DNA from: Haliea sp.
GTDB lineage: Bacteria; Pseudomonadota; Gammaproteobacteria; Pseudomonadales; Halieaceae
Reading direction: 5' to 3'
NCBI GenBank assembly: GCA_016704305.1
Contig: JADJAL010000005.1
Span: 95,311 to 159,310 of the forward strand
DNA length: 64,000 nt
Positions 43,852-53,471 of the stretch are shown here, in pieces. The position numbers and the translations under genes are program-made. The notes below the pieces were generated by a model. That model searched no databases. It saw nothing but the letters and a program-made list of their open reading frames with translations, and had not been told where the DNA came from. Every line of letters begins with the position of its first letter. Position 1 is the stretch's first letter.

Positions 43852-44622
43852 ATGACGAATCGAAATGTTTCCCTACTTCCTGTAGCGATAGCGCTGTTCC
43901 TGTTAGCGGGTGGCTGTGTCACCCAGCCGCCGAAGGAGAGCGCGGAGAAGGATGCGCGCCTCGATCTCGTGGTGGCCCAGCTGGATAAATCGCTCGCAAA
44001 CCAGGCAGCCGCGAACGCGCAATTGCAGGCGCAACAACAACAGCTGGAAAGCCAGGGCCAGAACCTGGCCGCCCTCAATCAGAATCTCGGCAAGGCGCTC
44101 AATGTGCCTGAGCCAGTCGAGTGTCCAAAGGCAGTGGCCTGCCCCCCCGTGCCGGAATCGTCCACGAAGATGGTCGTGGGTGGGCTGGAGGCGGTCTGGT
44201 TTCCCGACCTGGGGTTGGAGTTGACGGCCAGGATTGATACCGGCGCCGAAACTGCGTCACTGGATGCGCGCGAGATCCAGCAGTTTGAACGCGATGGCAA
44301 ACCCTGGGTGCGCTTCACGATAACCAATCCCAAAACGGACACACCCGAAACACTGGAGCGCAGGCTGGTGCGCACCGTGGGCATTTATCAGTCCGGCGCT
44401 GCCGAAGCAAAGCGGCGCCCGGTGGTCAAGCTGGGCATCCTGATCGGGCAGGTGGAGCAGACGGCGGAGTTTGGCCTGAGTGATCGCAGCCACACGGGCT
44501 ACCAGGTGATTATCGGGCGCAGCATCCTGAAAGACGTGATGGTGGTGGATGTGAGCAAGAAAAATATCGCGCCCTTTGTCCCTCCCGATAAAAAGTCGAA
44601 TGCAGACGGAGCAGCGCAGTGA
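43852..44622 (+). CDS. Retropepsin-like aspartic peptidase lipoprotein (ATP-dependent zinc protease family)
   Basis: 256 residues from ATG 43852. Lipoprotein signal ending LLAGGCVTQ (Cys22), a coiled-coil Gln-rich segment (about 45-85), then a single-chain retropepsin-like domain with Asp129 in RIDTGAETASLDAREIQ and YQVIIGRSILKDVMVVD. The family is annotated as ATP-dependent zinc protease or as RloA-type retropepsin-like peptidase. It starts an operon with the transglutaminase-like and ATP-grasp genes, a set found together in many gammaproteobacteria and linked to osmotic response. The stop overlaps the next start. Confidence 0.85.
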   Translation: MTNRNVSLLPVAIALFLLAGGCVTQPPKESAEKDARLDLVVAQLDKSLANQAAANAQLQAQQQQLESQGQNLAALNQNLGKALNVPEPVECPKAVACPPVPESSTKMVVGGLEAVWFPDLGLELTARIDTGAETASLDAREIQQFERDGKPWVRFTITNPKTDTPETLERRLVRTVGIYQSGAAEAKRRPVVKLGILIGQVEQTAEFGLSDRSHTGYQVIIGRSILKDVMVVDVSKKNIAPFVPPDKKSNADGAAQ

Positions 44623-46135
44623 ACCAGAAGCGCACGTTCTTCACGATTCTCGTACTGATGGCATTGGCCGGTATCCTGATAGCGGTACTGCGGCATATCG
44701 CAACCGGTACGCCCTACCTGCCAGGGCAGGAAAGGTCTGTGTGGCTGGTGGAAGCCAGGATCGATTTTGAAGCCGACGGCGGCCCCGTTACCGCGAGCCT
44801 CAGTTTGCCCGATGCGAAAATGCCGGGCTTCGAACTGTACCAGGAACAGGCGGCGTCGCCCGGCTACGGGTTTGTCATCCTGACGGAAAACGGCAATCGC
44901 CGTGCCCAGTGGACCAAGCGGGAAGCACAGGGTGCGCAGTCGCTCTACTACAGCGCCCAGTTGGTGGAGACCGACAGCGACAGCACCGGGAGTGCGGACG
45001 AACCGGGCATCGGCGAGACCCAACTGGATTACTGGGAGGAGGCGCAGGAACTGGCAGCCAGCGAAGTGCTGGACCGCGCGCGCGCCACGTCCAGCTCGCC
45101 CGAGAGCCTGACGCGCGAGCTGGTCAAATCGCTGAATAGCCCGGAGTCACAGAACACCGCGTTGTTGCGCTCAAACACGGGGAGCCAGGCCGAGTTGCTG
45201 ATGCATCTGCTGGGGCGCGCGGGCATTGCCACGCGTTCAGTGATGGGTCTGTACCTGGAGGATGCCAGGCGCAGGCAGACACTGACGCCAATGGTCGAAA
45301 TTTATACCGGTGAGCAGTGGTTGCTGGTCAATCCTGTCTCAGGTGAATTCGGCGTCCCGCCGAATCTACTGCTCTGGCACAGAGGGGCGTTTCCGTGCTG
45401 GATGTCTCCGGCGGCAGCAAGTCGCGCGTGCATTTCTCGATGATTCGCCAGACCGTGCCCGCGGTGCAACTGGCGCAGGTAAAAGACAGCGACAGCCTGT
45501 TCACCCGCCTGGGCGTGCAGCGTCTTCCGATCGAAGAGCAGAGCATGTTCAAGCTGCTGCTGTTGCTGCCGCTGGGTGCAGCGGTGGTGGTGTTCATGCG
45601 CGTGATCATCGGCCTGAAGACATCGGGGACCTTCATGCCAGTGCTGATTGCACTCGCATTCCTGCAGACCTCGCTGGTGGCTGGACTGACCAGCTTCGTA
45701 CTGATTGTCGCCGCTGGCCTCGCCCTGCGCAGTTACCTGTCGCGCTTGACCCTGCTGCTGGTGTCGCGCATCGCCACGTTGATCGTGCTGGTGGTGTTCA
45801 TGATTTCGGCGTTCAGCATCATCGGCTACCAGTTGGGGTTCAGCACCGGCATGACGATCACGTTTTTCCCGATGATCATTATCGCGTGGACCATCGAACG
45901 GATGTCGATCCTGTGGGAGGAAGACGGCCCCAGCGAAGTAGTGCGCCAGGGCGGTGGCAGCCTGCTGGTGGCGGTGCTCGCCTACCTGATGATGCAGATG
46001 CCGATTTTCGTCCACCTCACGTTCAACTTTCCGGAGCTGAACCTGGTGTTGTTGGCATGCATCCTGGCGATGGGTCAGTACACCGGCTACAAACTGTCGG
46101 AATTGCGGCGCTTTCGAGCGATGGATGACCTCTGA
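44619..46135 (+). pseudogene. Inactive transglutaminase / 7TM protein, frameshifted
   Basis: GTG at 44619 overlapping the upstream stop. An N-terminal helix (TFFTILVLMALAGILIAVL), a periplasmic inactive transglutaminase-like domain (ELLMHLLGRAGIATRSVMGL, TGEQWLLVNPVSGEFG), then seven membrane helices (MFKLLLLLPLGAAVVVFMRV onward). After LLLWHRG the frame breaks; one more G in the GGGG at 45384-45387 gives GVSVLDVSGGSKSRVHF and runs to 46135. About 505 residues if intact. Both halves are well preserved, so a sequencing error is likely. Partner of the flanking retropepsin and ATP-grasp proteins. Confidence 0.82.
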
Positions 46136-47115
46136 TGACACACGCATGGGTCTCGGTCAGGCGCCTCAAGGAATTTGGCATGTTGGGCATGAATTGCCGC
46201 AACGTGGATTTCATCAATCGCTATAACCCGCGCAGGCTGTTCCCGCTGGTTGATAACAAGCTGAAGACCAAATTGCTGGCACAGGAGTTCGACGTGCCGA
46301 CCCCGGCGCTCAAATTTGTCGTGCGCGAACAGCACGAGATCAGCCATATCGAGCGCGAGCTGGCCGGGCTGGAGAGCTTTGCACTCAAACCGGCCAAGGG
46401 TTCGGGTGGCAAAGGCATACTGGTCATCGTCGGCCGGCAGGGTGAGCAGTTCGTGCGCAGCTCCGGCGCGCTGATGGACATCACCGATATTCGCCGCCAC
46501 ATGAGCAACATTCTGGCGGGACTGTATTCCCTGGGTGGGTCCGCCGACGTGGCGATCATCGAGGACCTCATCGCGTTCGACGACTGCTTCGCCGGTTATT
46601 CCCATGAAGGCGTGCCGGATATTCGCATCATCGTGTTTCGCGGCTATCCCGTCATGGCGATGTTGCGCCTGGCCACGGCAGCATCCGACGGCAAGGCCAA
46701 CCTGCACCAGGGCGCGGTCGGCGTGGGGCTGACGCTGGACACCGGGCGCTGCCTCAACGCCGCGCAGTTTGGGCGCAGGATCAAGTTGCATCCGGACACG
46801 GGCCGTCCGTTGAGTGATATCCATATCGCGGGCTGGCGGGATATTTTGCTGCTCGCGTCCCAGTGCTATGAGATGACCGGCCTTGGCTACATCGGCACCG
46901 ATATCGTATTGGACAAGAACGCCGGTCCGCAGCTGCTGGAGCTGAATGCCCGGCCTGGACTGGCAATCCAGATCACCAATGGACGGGGATTATTGCCGCG
47001 CCTGCGACACATCGAAAGCATGACACTGAACCGGCGCTTTCGTACCGAGCAACGCGTGGATTACGCGATGCGCCAGTTCGCCGAGGCAGAGCCACCGGCG
47101 CAGGCGGTGGAATAA
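46135..47115 (+). CDS. Alpha-L-glutamate ligase-like ATP-grasp protein
   Basis: 326 residues. RimK-type ATP-grasp fold: FALKPAKGSGGKGILVI is the phosphate-binding loop, GVPDIRIIVFRGYPVMAMLR and LLELNARPGLAIQITNGRG the Mg-ATP site. It may add an amino acid to a peptide or protein; the acceptor is unknown. The ATG shares one base with the upstream stop. Third gene of the retropepsin / transglutaminase-like / ligase set. Confidence 0.88.
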   Translation: MTHAWVSVRRLKEFGMLGMNCRNVDFINRYNPRRLFPLVDNKLKTKLLAQEFDVPTPALKFVVREQHEISHIERELAGLESFALKPAKGSGGKGILVIVGRQGEQFVRSSGALMDITDIRRHMSNILAGLYSLGGSADVAIIEDLIAFDDCFAGYSHEGVPDIRIIVFRGYPVMAMLRLATAASDGKANLHQGAVGVGLTLDTGRCLNAAQFGRRIKLHPDTGRPLSDIHIAGWRDILLLASQCYEMTGLGYIGTDIVLDKNAGPQLLELNARPGLAIQITNGRGLLPRLRHIESMTLNRRFRTEQRVDYAMRQFAEAEPPAQAVE

Positions 47116-47151
47116 AGCAGTGTCGCGCGCTTTCGCAGGCCGCAGCCGACC

Positions 47152-49305
47152 ATGACCATGGCGGGTCCGCAGGACGAAAGTCGTTTATCCATTGCCGTCC
47201 ACAGCGGCGAAATCCTCGCCTGCAATGCAGCGGCCGCCGACCTGCTTGGCGTCTCTTCCAGCGCGTTGCTCGGACAACTGTGGCAGCGCGCAATTCCATG
47301 GGATGCACAATCCAACAGTGTGCTGGCGCATGCATTGCAGGCTGCTTGCCGCATCATGCTGCCGCCGCTGCTTCTGCTCAGTCCGCAGGCAGCGGATATT
47401 GCCGTTGGTGGGCTGCTACTGCCCGGTGCGCCGGATACCCGGGACGCGACATCCACCCTGATCTTGTGGCGGCTACTCGATGAATCCCAGCTGTGCGTGC
47501 CGCACGAGCTCGCTTCCTCGGATACGCTCGCGGTGCTGGGGGTCGATCAGCTGCGTTACGACGCGCAGTGGGGCGTGCAGGAAACAGCCCGCCTGATGGC
47601 GGATATCCGCGGCAGCCTGCTGGAAATCGTGCGCAGTGGCGACACGGTGGGCCAACCCATAGCAAATGCCATCCTGATTACACTGCGCGACGTCGACATC
47701 AAGGACGCGCGCAACATCTGTCGCGCCGCACTGTCGCATGTGCGCCGGATGCATATCGGGCCGGACACAGCGACGGCCGATGCCCGTATTTGTGTCGGCC
47801 TGGCGCATCGGGCGACCGGCAGCAGCGCGTTGGCAACCTTGCTGGCAGCCAACAATGCGATGCTGCAGGCCCAGGCGATCGGCGCCGCCGAGCCGATTCG
47901 CGTGGCGACCGAGGACGATCACCGGCGGATTACCGGGGCGATCGTCAACCGCAGCGGGATTTTCACTCGAGTCCTCCTGGCAAGCGCGCCCGAATCCGGC
48001 GCGGACAGCGCGGAGACGGACAAGTCTCCGACGAAGAAGGCCACGCCGCCGCTCGCGCCGATCGAAAAGAACATCGAGGGCTACGTCGTCGACAATATGG
48101 AAGGCGCCGTCGACCAGGCCATTTTCCTGGCGCACCTGGACATACCGGTGGCGATCATCGGCCCCGTCGGCACGGGGAAAATGTATGTCGCACGCATTAT
48201 TCACGACGAATCCGGCGGCGCGGGCGACATGTTCATACCTATCGATTGTCGCGAGTTTCGCACCCGCGGCGCGGCGCATACGCGCATTGCGCGCGAGCTG
48301 TCGCGCGGCGAAGGCAAAACACTGGTGTTCAAATCACCGCACCTGATGCACGCCGAAGTGCAACTCAAACTGGCCAGGCAGATCAGCTCGCGCACGCTGG
48401 CGGATGTCAGTCCGCCCCGTTATCTGCCGCAGATCAAGTTGATTGCGCTGTTCCCGGAGAAGCTGGAAGTCCTGATCCGGCGCGGCGAGTTGGTGGAAGC
48501 GCTCGCCAGCGCCTTTGCCGGCTACCCGATTACCGTGCCGCCCATCCGGGATCGCAAACAGGCCGTCCTGCGCTGGGCGCACAAGATTCTCGGTTAGGAA
48601 GGTGCGACGCGCGACCGCGATATGAAAGGATTTACGCCGGATGCTGAACAGGCGATGCTGCAGTATGACTGGCCCGGCAATATCAGTGAGATGCGCCAGT
48701 TGATCCAGGACGCGCTGGAAAAGACGGACAAGGACTGGCTGACGCCGGTCGATCTGGGCCTGTTCACCGGCATCAGTCCCGATGGCGCACCCTACCAGAG
48801 CGAGCCCAAGCCGTTTCTGGCGACCGTGGCCAGCGCCGAAAGCGCGGATGAAAACTATCTCCCGTCCACGCAGGAGGCGCTGCACGTGGCGCTGGGTGAG
48901 GCGGTGCACAGTTTGCTGGCATTGAACATGATCAAGCCGCTGGGGGCATGGCTGGAGGATGAACTGGTGCTTGCGGCGCTGGATCGGTACCGCGGCGACC
49001 TGCGCCGGACCGGTGATTTCCTGCACACCAAGCCGCGCAATATCAGTCGCTGGCTGCCGAAAATTGCCGCGCGCGAGGACGAGCGCAGCGGCAGCGCCCT
49101 GTGGCAGAAGCCGCGCCGCCTGTTGCGCGAGTGGGTCAGGGAGTCCGCGCATGCGCAGGAGTCGCCGCTGTTGTTGATGGCAAATACATTGATGGCGCAT
49201 GTGAATGAACAGGGAGGCGCGCTGGGCTCCACCACGCGCGCACAAATCATGGGTATCTCGACGCCCACCTACCTGAAACGCTGCCGCGAAGCCGGACACA
49301 CTTAG
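47152..49305 (+). pseudogene. PAS / degenerate GGDEF / AAA+ / Fis-HTH protein with in-frame amber codon
   Basis: One frame of 717 codons interrupted by TAG at 48595-48597 (codon 482). PAS-like start (VHSGEILACNAAAADLLGVS), GGDEF-like region around 120-255 that lacks the GG[DE]EF loop, AAA+ domain from about 310 with Walker A GPVGTGKM near 336-344. After the stop comes EGATRDRDMKGFTPDAEQAM and YDWPGNISEMRQLIQDAL, the normal AAA+ lid of sigma-54 activators, then a Fis-like helix-turn-helix (ALDRYRGDLRRTGDFLHT). There is no GAFTGA loop, so it is unlikely to activate sigma-54 polymerase. TAG could come from CAG. Reinitiation at ATG 48622 would give a separate C-terminal protein. Confidence 0.75.
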
Positions 49306-49318
49306 CAGGGGATTGCAG

Positions 49319-49925
49319 ATGGCGGACAAAATCACCAGTGGCCGTACCAAAGCCCGGGCGCCCGGTGCACAGAGCGTGGAGGATTACGCGCGCGCGTTCG
49401 AGCAGGGCGCGGACACCGAACTGCCGGTCAGCCTCGGCTTCTCCGCGCGCCTGAACATGCTGTGGGACCTGGCGGGTGCGGCGCCGCCGCAGACCGAGGG
49501 GACGCGTGATCAGCGTGCTGGGAATAAACCGGCAGTGGCGCGAATCGGACGTGCGCAAGTGGCTGCAAAAGGACGTGCTGCCGCCGCGTATCGACCTGCA
49601 CAACATGGTGAAGTTTCTGGTCGGGCAGCTGGGGCAGGGACAGGATGTGCGCCGCTGGGAGGCGTTCCTGATCTACGGTTCGCCCATCGTGTCGTCGCCG
49701 GTCAACCAGACCCTGTACCGCGAGGACCAGACACGTCGCGAGATAGCGTCCACGATCTTTGCGCAGATCACCGATGAATACCGCATACCGCCCTCTGCCT
49801 ACGAGGCCGACCAGGTCTTCCAGCGCTGCCTGACCCTCATGCACAAGTTCAATATCTACGAGCTGCGTGATTTCCAGGCCGGCCATCTGGAACCGTTCAA
49901 GAGCTATATGTTCCCGGGTGCGTAG
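49319..49925 (+). pseudogene. Unknown chemosensory-cluster protein, frameshifted
   Basis: Starts at ATG 49319 with AGGGG upstream: QSVEDYARAFEQGADTELPV, SLGFSARLNMLWDLAGAAPP. At 49498-49501 the GGGG run needs one G less to continue as GRVISVLGINRQWRESDVRK, then LHNMVKFLVGQLGQGQDVRR and a C-terminal FNIYELRDFQAGHLEPFKSY. About 201 residues if intact. I recognise no domain. It lies between the AAA+ gene and a CheB-like gene, so it is probably part of the chemosensory system. Confidence 0.65.
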
Positions 49926-50841
49926 CGCGGTAGCGAATATCGGCCTGATGCTCACGGGCGCGGCCCGCGACGCGGTGGTTGTCGCCCTGTCGCAAGCGGG
50001 ATACGAGGTGCATATCGCCGCGACGCCGGCGCGCGCGCGCGCACTCATCGCGCGGGACATCGTGGATGCGTGGATCTTCGACGCCCGCGCCGACGATGTG
50101 CTGGAACTGCTGCTGCCAACCGGGCGCTTCCTGCTGCCGGCGGACAATATTCCCGACACCGCCGCAACCAGCGCGCTGCTGGCCTGGGTCGAGGGTTTGA
50201 TGGCCCAACTGGATGTGGCGATGATGTCGCGAGGCGCTGCGACCGCCACCCATCTGGACGCCAGCCGTTGGGGCGAGGTGCGCGGCGTCTGGCTGTTGGC
50301 GGGGTCCGCCGGCGCCACCGCCGCGATCCAGGCCTTCCTCAATGGTTTTGCGCAGCCGCCGCCGGTCGCCTTCCTGTACGCACAGCACCTCGATCCCGCC
50401 CAGCAACAACATTGGCACACCTTCACCGTGCAAAACAGGGCGTTTTCCCTGCGCGCCGGGGAGGGTGCGCACATGCTGCAGACCGCCCGGGTGGTGATGG
50501 TGTCGCCACGGCGCAAGGTGGCCGTGACAGAATTCGGCCAACTGACCGCCACCCGCGAGGACTGGGGTGGGCAGCACACGCCGGATATCAACGAGTTGCT
50601 GGTGATCCTGAGCGCGGCGAAGCTGCCTGCCCCGGGGGTCATCATCTTCAGCGGCATGGGCAATGACGGCACGGCGGCGCTGCCGGTCTTTGCCGCAGCC
50701 GGCGGGCGGGTCTGGGCCCAATCCCCCGCCAGTGCGGTCTGCCCGGCAATGCCGAAGGCCGCCATCGACACTGGGCTGGTGCAGCGAACGGCTGATCCGG
50801 CGGCGTTGGCACATGCACTCGCGGCGCTGTATATACCATAG
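49918..50841 (+). CDS. CheB-like methylesterase (ChpB type)
   Basis: 307 residues from GTG 49918, overlapping the upstream stop. The N-terminal 110 residues resemble a receiver domain (LMLTGAARDAVVVALSQAGY) without the phosphoacceptor Asp pattern. The CheB catalytic domain follows: VWLLAGSAGATAAIQAFLNG (Ser), LYAQHLDPAQQQHWHTF (His), VIIFSGMGNDGTAALPVFAA (Asp). Expected to remove methyl groups from the PilJ-like receptor; the loss of receiver acidic residues suggests it is not controlled by CheA phosphorylation. Confidence 0.75.
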   Translation: MRSAVANIGLMLTGAARDAVVVALSQAGYEVHIAATPARARALIARDIVDAWIFDARADDVLELLLPTGRFLLPADNIPDTAATSALLAWVEGLMAQLDVAMMSRGAATATHLDASRWGEVRGVWLLAGSAGATAAIQAFLNGFAQPPPVAFLYAQHLDPAQQQHWHTFTVQNRAFSLRAGEGAHMLQTARVVMVSPRRKVAVTEFGQLTATREDWGGQHTPDINELLVILSAAKLPAPGVIIFSGMGNDGTAALPVFAAAGGRVWAQSPASAVCPAMPKAAIDTGLVQRTADPAALAHALAALYIP

Positions 50842-50870
50842 GTTAAATGGCACTTTATTGCTGCGAGACC

Positions 50871-50983
50871 GGCGGCAACTCGAATGGCATAGGGGCGGGA
50901 CACGCCGTAAACCCATCCATGGGGGCTTGAGCTCGGCGTCCTGCCTCGCACAGTCCCGCCCCTATGCCATTCGATTTGCCGCC
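50871..50983. repeat. 113-bp long hairpin repeat with 31-bp arms
   Basis: Arms 50871-50901 (GGCGGCAACTCGAATGGCAT..) and 50953-50983 are complementary at 30 of 31 positions. The centre has a second small stem, ACGCCG/CGGCGT. A centre-like copy occurs at 1981-2032. It sits in the only long gap (50842-51180) of the chemosensory cluster and could terminate or attenuate transcription between the CheB-like and PilG-like genes. The remaining 200 bp to pilG show nothing I can name. Confidence 0.85.
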
Positions 50984-51180
50984 TATGTGCCACTATTAGG
51001 CTTATGTAGGCGGCATTGATGCCTTACTCCTCAGTGCCAATAAGCTGATCGCGCGCCCGCGCATTCTCAAATCTCCACTTTATGCAGAAATCTCCAGTTT
51101 TCTCTTGCTGCCAATGACTGGCATGTAAATACTCTATAACCATAACCCAGTGGCATAACTAATCAGGATGTGAGGGAGTC

Positions 51181-51591
51181 ATGAACAACGAAACAGCACA
51201 GCTCGATATCAGCGGCGTCAAAATCGCCGTCATTGATGATGCGAAAACCATCCGCATGATGATGTCCCACACCCTGCGCAGCATGGGTTGCGAGGTGGAA
51301 TGCGCCGAGGATGGCTACAAGGCGCTCGGCATGTTGCGGCGCTTCAAGCCCGACCTGATCTTCCTCGACATCACCATGCCGGAACTGGATGGCTACCAGA
51401 CCTGCACCCTGATTCGCAACGCCGAGGACACGCGCGGCACCCCCGTGGTGATGTTGTCGTCGTCCGATGGCATTTTCGATATCGCCAAGGGACGGGCGCG
51501 CGGGGCCACCGCCCACGTCACCAAGATTCCGCCGGAAAGCGTCCTGCGTGAACTGATTTTCAACCATACGCACAGGAAGGCGGCCGCCTGA
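51181..51591 (+). CDS. pilG: PilG-like response regulator
   Basis: 136 residues, single receiver domain. VKIAVIDDAKTIRMMM has the acidic pair, DLIFLDITMPELDGYQTCTL the phosphoacceptor Asp, PVVMLSSSDGIFDIAKGRAR the switch Ser; DGYQTCxLI and DGxFDxAKGR are typical of PilG of the Pil-Chp system. After the conserved Lys, TKIPPE replaces the usual TKPF. Probably phosphorylated by the split ChpA and acting on type IV pilus activity or cAMP signalling. Confidence 0.85.
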   Translation: MNNETAQLDISGVKIAVIDDAKTIRMMMSHTLRSMGCEVECAEDGYKALGMLRRFKPDLIFLDITMPELDGYQTCTLIRNAEDTRGTPVVMLSSSDGIFDIAKGRARGATAHVTKIPPESVLRELIFNHTHRKAAA

Positions 51592-51593
51592 CC

Positions 51594-52160
51594 ATGAGCA
51601 TCCCGGCACTACAGTCCCTGGAATTGCTGGAGCGCCTGCACGCGTACGACAGTGTGCAGGCCCCGGAACTTGCGGCGCCGCCGGTGACCTGGGTGGGCAC
51701 CTCGCTGGGCATCGCCGGTGTCCCGGTACTGATCGGTGCCGGCGAAATGGACGAGATTATTGAAACACCGGCAGTGACGACCATCCCCGGCACCAAGGCG
51801 TGGGTGCTCGGCGTGGCGGCGTTCAAAGGCGGGTTGCTGCCCATATTCAGCGGGGACGTACTGTTTCGCAAACGCCCCTATATCGGTCGGCTGCGGGATT
51901 ACTGCATGGTGATTCGCCGGCCCGGCATGTATTTCGGACTCACCCTGAGCCATGTCCAGCGCGATCTGCGGTTCCCGATCGCGCAGCGGGTCATGGACCA
52001 CGCGGTTGATCCCGATTTCGCCGGATACACACTTGGCGGGTTTATGTACAAGGGTGACTTCCTGGCGGTTCTTGATATCGACAAGTTGGTGGCGGACGAC
52101 GAATTGTCCAACGCAGCCGCCGCAAGGGTTTCTTCAAGCAAGGGGAAAGGTAATGAATAA
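51594..52160 (+). CDS. pilI: CheW-like adaptor (PilI type)
   Basis: 188 residues, one CheW domain: LGIAGVPVLIGAGEMDEIIE, VLGVAAFKGGLLPIFSGDVL, FMYKGDFLAVLDIDKLVADD. Couples receptor to ChpA kinase. Two bases after the PilG stop. Its 3' end overlaps the PilJ-like start by eight bases. Confidence 0.85.
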   Translation: MSIPALQSLELLERLHAYDSVQAPELAAPPVTWVGTSLGIAGVPVLIGAGEMDEIIETPAVTTIPGTKAWVLGVAAFKGGLLPIFSGDVLFRKRPYIGRLRDYCMVIRRPGMYFGLTLSHVQRDLRFPIAQRVMDHAVDPDFAGYTLGGFMYKGDFLAVLDIDKLVADDELSNAAAARVSSSKGKGNE

Positions 52161-53471
52161 GATATTGAAACTGGGCGTTCCCAATCTGTGGTTGGCGGTA
52201 ATGGCCATCGGGTTTCTCGGCTGCCTGCTGGGGATAGCCTACGCGATGTTCAAGATGAAGCTGGAAGCCGGCACCCTGATGGTGCTGATCGGCGCACCGG
52301 GGGTGTTGGCGGTCGCGCTGCTGGGTTATCGCGGACAGCGTCGCCGGGTCGAGTACACCGAGAAGGGGGGTGGCCGAGATCAACAGCGCGCTGGTGAAGA
52401 TTGCCGAGGGCGACCTCACCGTGCGGGTGCCCGAGGACAACACGATGACCCGCGATATCGCCAGGGAAATCAACGCTCCACCCACGCCAGCGCGAGCTGA
52501 TCCGCAACATCAAAACGCCGTTCAAGGTCTCCACCGGAAGCGATCAACAAGATCGGCGGAATCGCCGAAGGCCAGGTGGAAAAGGCCGTGAGCTGACCCG
52601 CTCCGTGGTTGAGTCGACGACTGCGGCAACCGAAATGGTGCGCACCAGCGAGGAGATCAAGAAATCGACGGCGGAAGCCGCCAGGACGTCCGAGCGCAAC
52701 CGGCAGCGCGTCGCGCAGGGTTATGAGCTGACCAAGGATATGTCCAAGGCCTCGGCCGATGTGCGCGAATCCGTGCAGGAGACGTCCAAGTCCGCCAAGC
52801 GCCAGGGCGAATTGATTCAATCGGTGACCGCTGCCGCCGAGTATATCCAGGCGTTGAACACCAAAATCTCGGTGGTCGCGATCAACACCCGCATCGAGGC
52901 GGAGAAAGCGGGCGAGCACGGAAGGCCTTTCCTCGGGATCGCCGAGGCGATTGGCGACCTGATGCGCGAAGCCGAGGAAGAGGGACGCAAGATTATTTCG
53001 CAGGTGCGCATGTTGCAGAACCTGTCCGCCGACAATCTCTCCAGCATGGAAAACACCGTCGGCACCGTGGTGACGATCCTGGAATACATCGATCGGCTGG
53101 ACAGCTCGCTGGAGGAAATCAACGCCGGCTCGTCTGCGATCACCAAGATCATTACCTCGGTGGATGACGCGGCCGGCCAGTCGGCCACCACCGCTCGCCA
53201 CATGAACAGCTCGATGGACGCGATACGCGAGCGCAACCTGGATATCAGCGAATACAGCGAGTCCACGCTGGTGGGCGTGGGCAGCCTGAAGACCTCCATG
53301 CGCGATGTGGCCGACAGTCTCAGCCAGTTCCGCATTGAGGAGGTCACCGAGACCGACCGCACGCTGGCTGCGCTTGAAGACCTGAAGAAAATACAGGGCG
53401 CGCGACGCGTGTACCGTGAAGAAGAGATGACCGCACTGGAGCAAGCCAGGTTAGCGCGGGCATCCGTGTGA
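52153..53471 (+). pseudogene. pilJ: PilJ-like methyl-accepting protein without periplasmic domain, several frameshifts
   Basis: Starts MNKILKLGVPNLWLAVMAIG with two membrane helices directly following each other (FLGCLLGIAYAMF, LMVLIGAPGVLAVALLGY), so no periplasmic ligand domain. A HAMP-like part (VAEINSALVKIAEGDLTVRV) is one frame over, starting at the G6 run 52365-52370. Further frame changes are needed near 52483, 52540 and 52587, after which RSVVESTTAATEMVRTSEEI to the end (53471) is intact, with the signalling tip region AINTRIEAEKAGEHGRPFLG. Four indels in about 230 bp could be decay or a poor-quality stretch. Confidence 0.7.

Noticed and set aside
48595..48597. Programmed amber decoding (pyrrolysine or suppression)
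   Set aside because: TAG ends other genes in the window (for example the enoyl-CoA hydratase at 2869-2871) and no suppressor tRNA or pyl genes are seen.
47152..49305. Sigma-54 activator for the Nif11 promoter
   Set aside because: The AAA+ domain has no GAFTGA loop, so contact with sigma-54 is unlikely.
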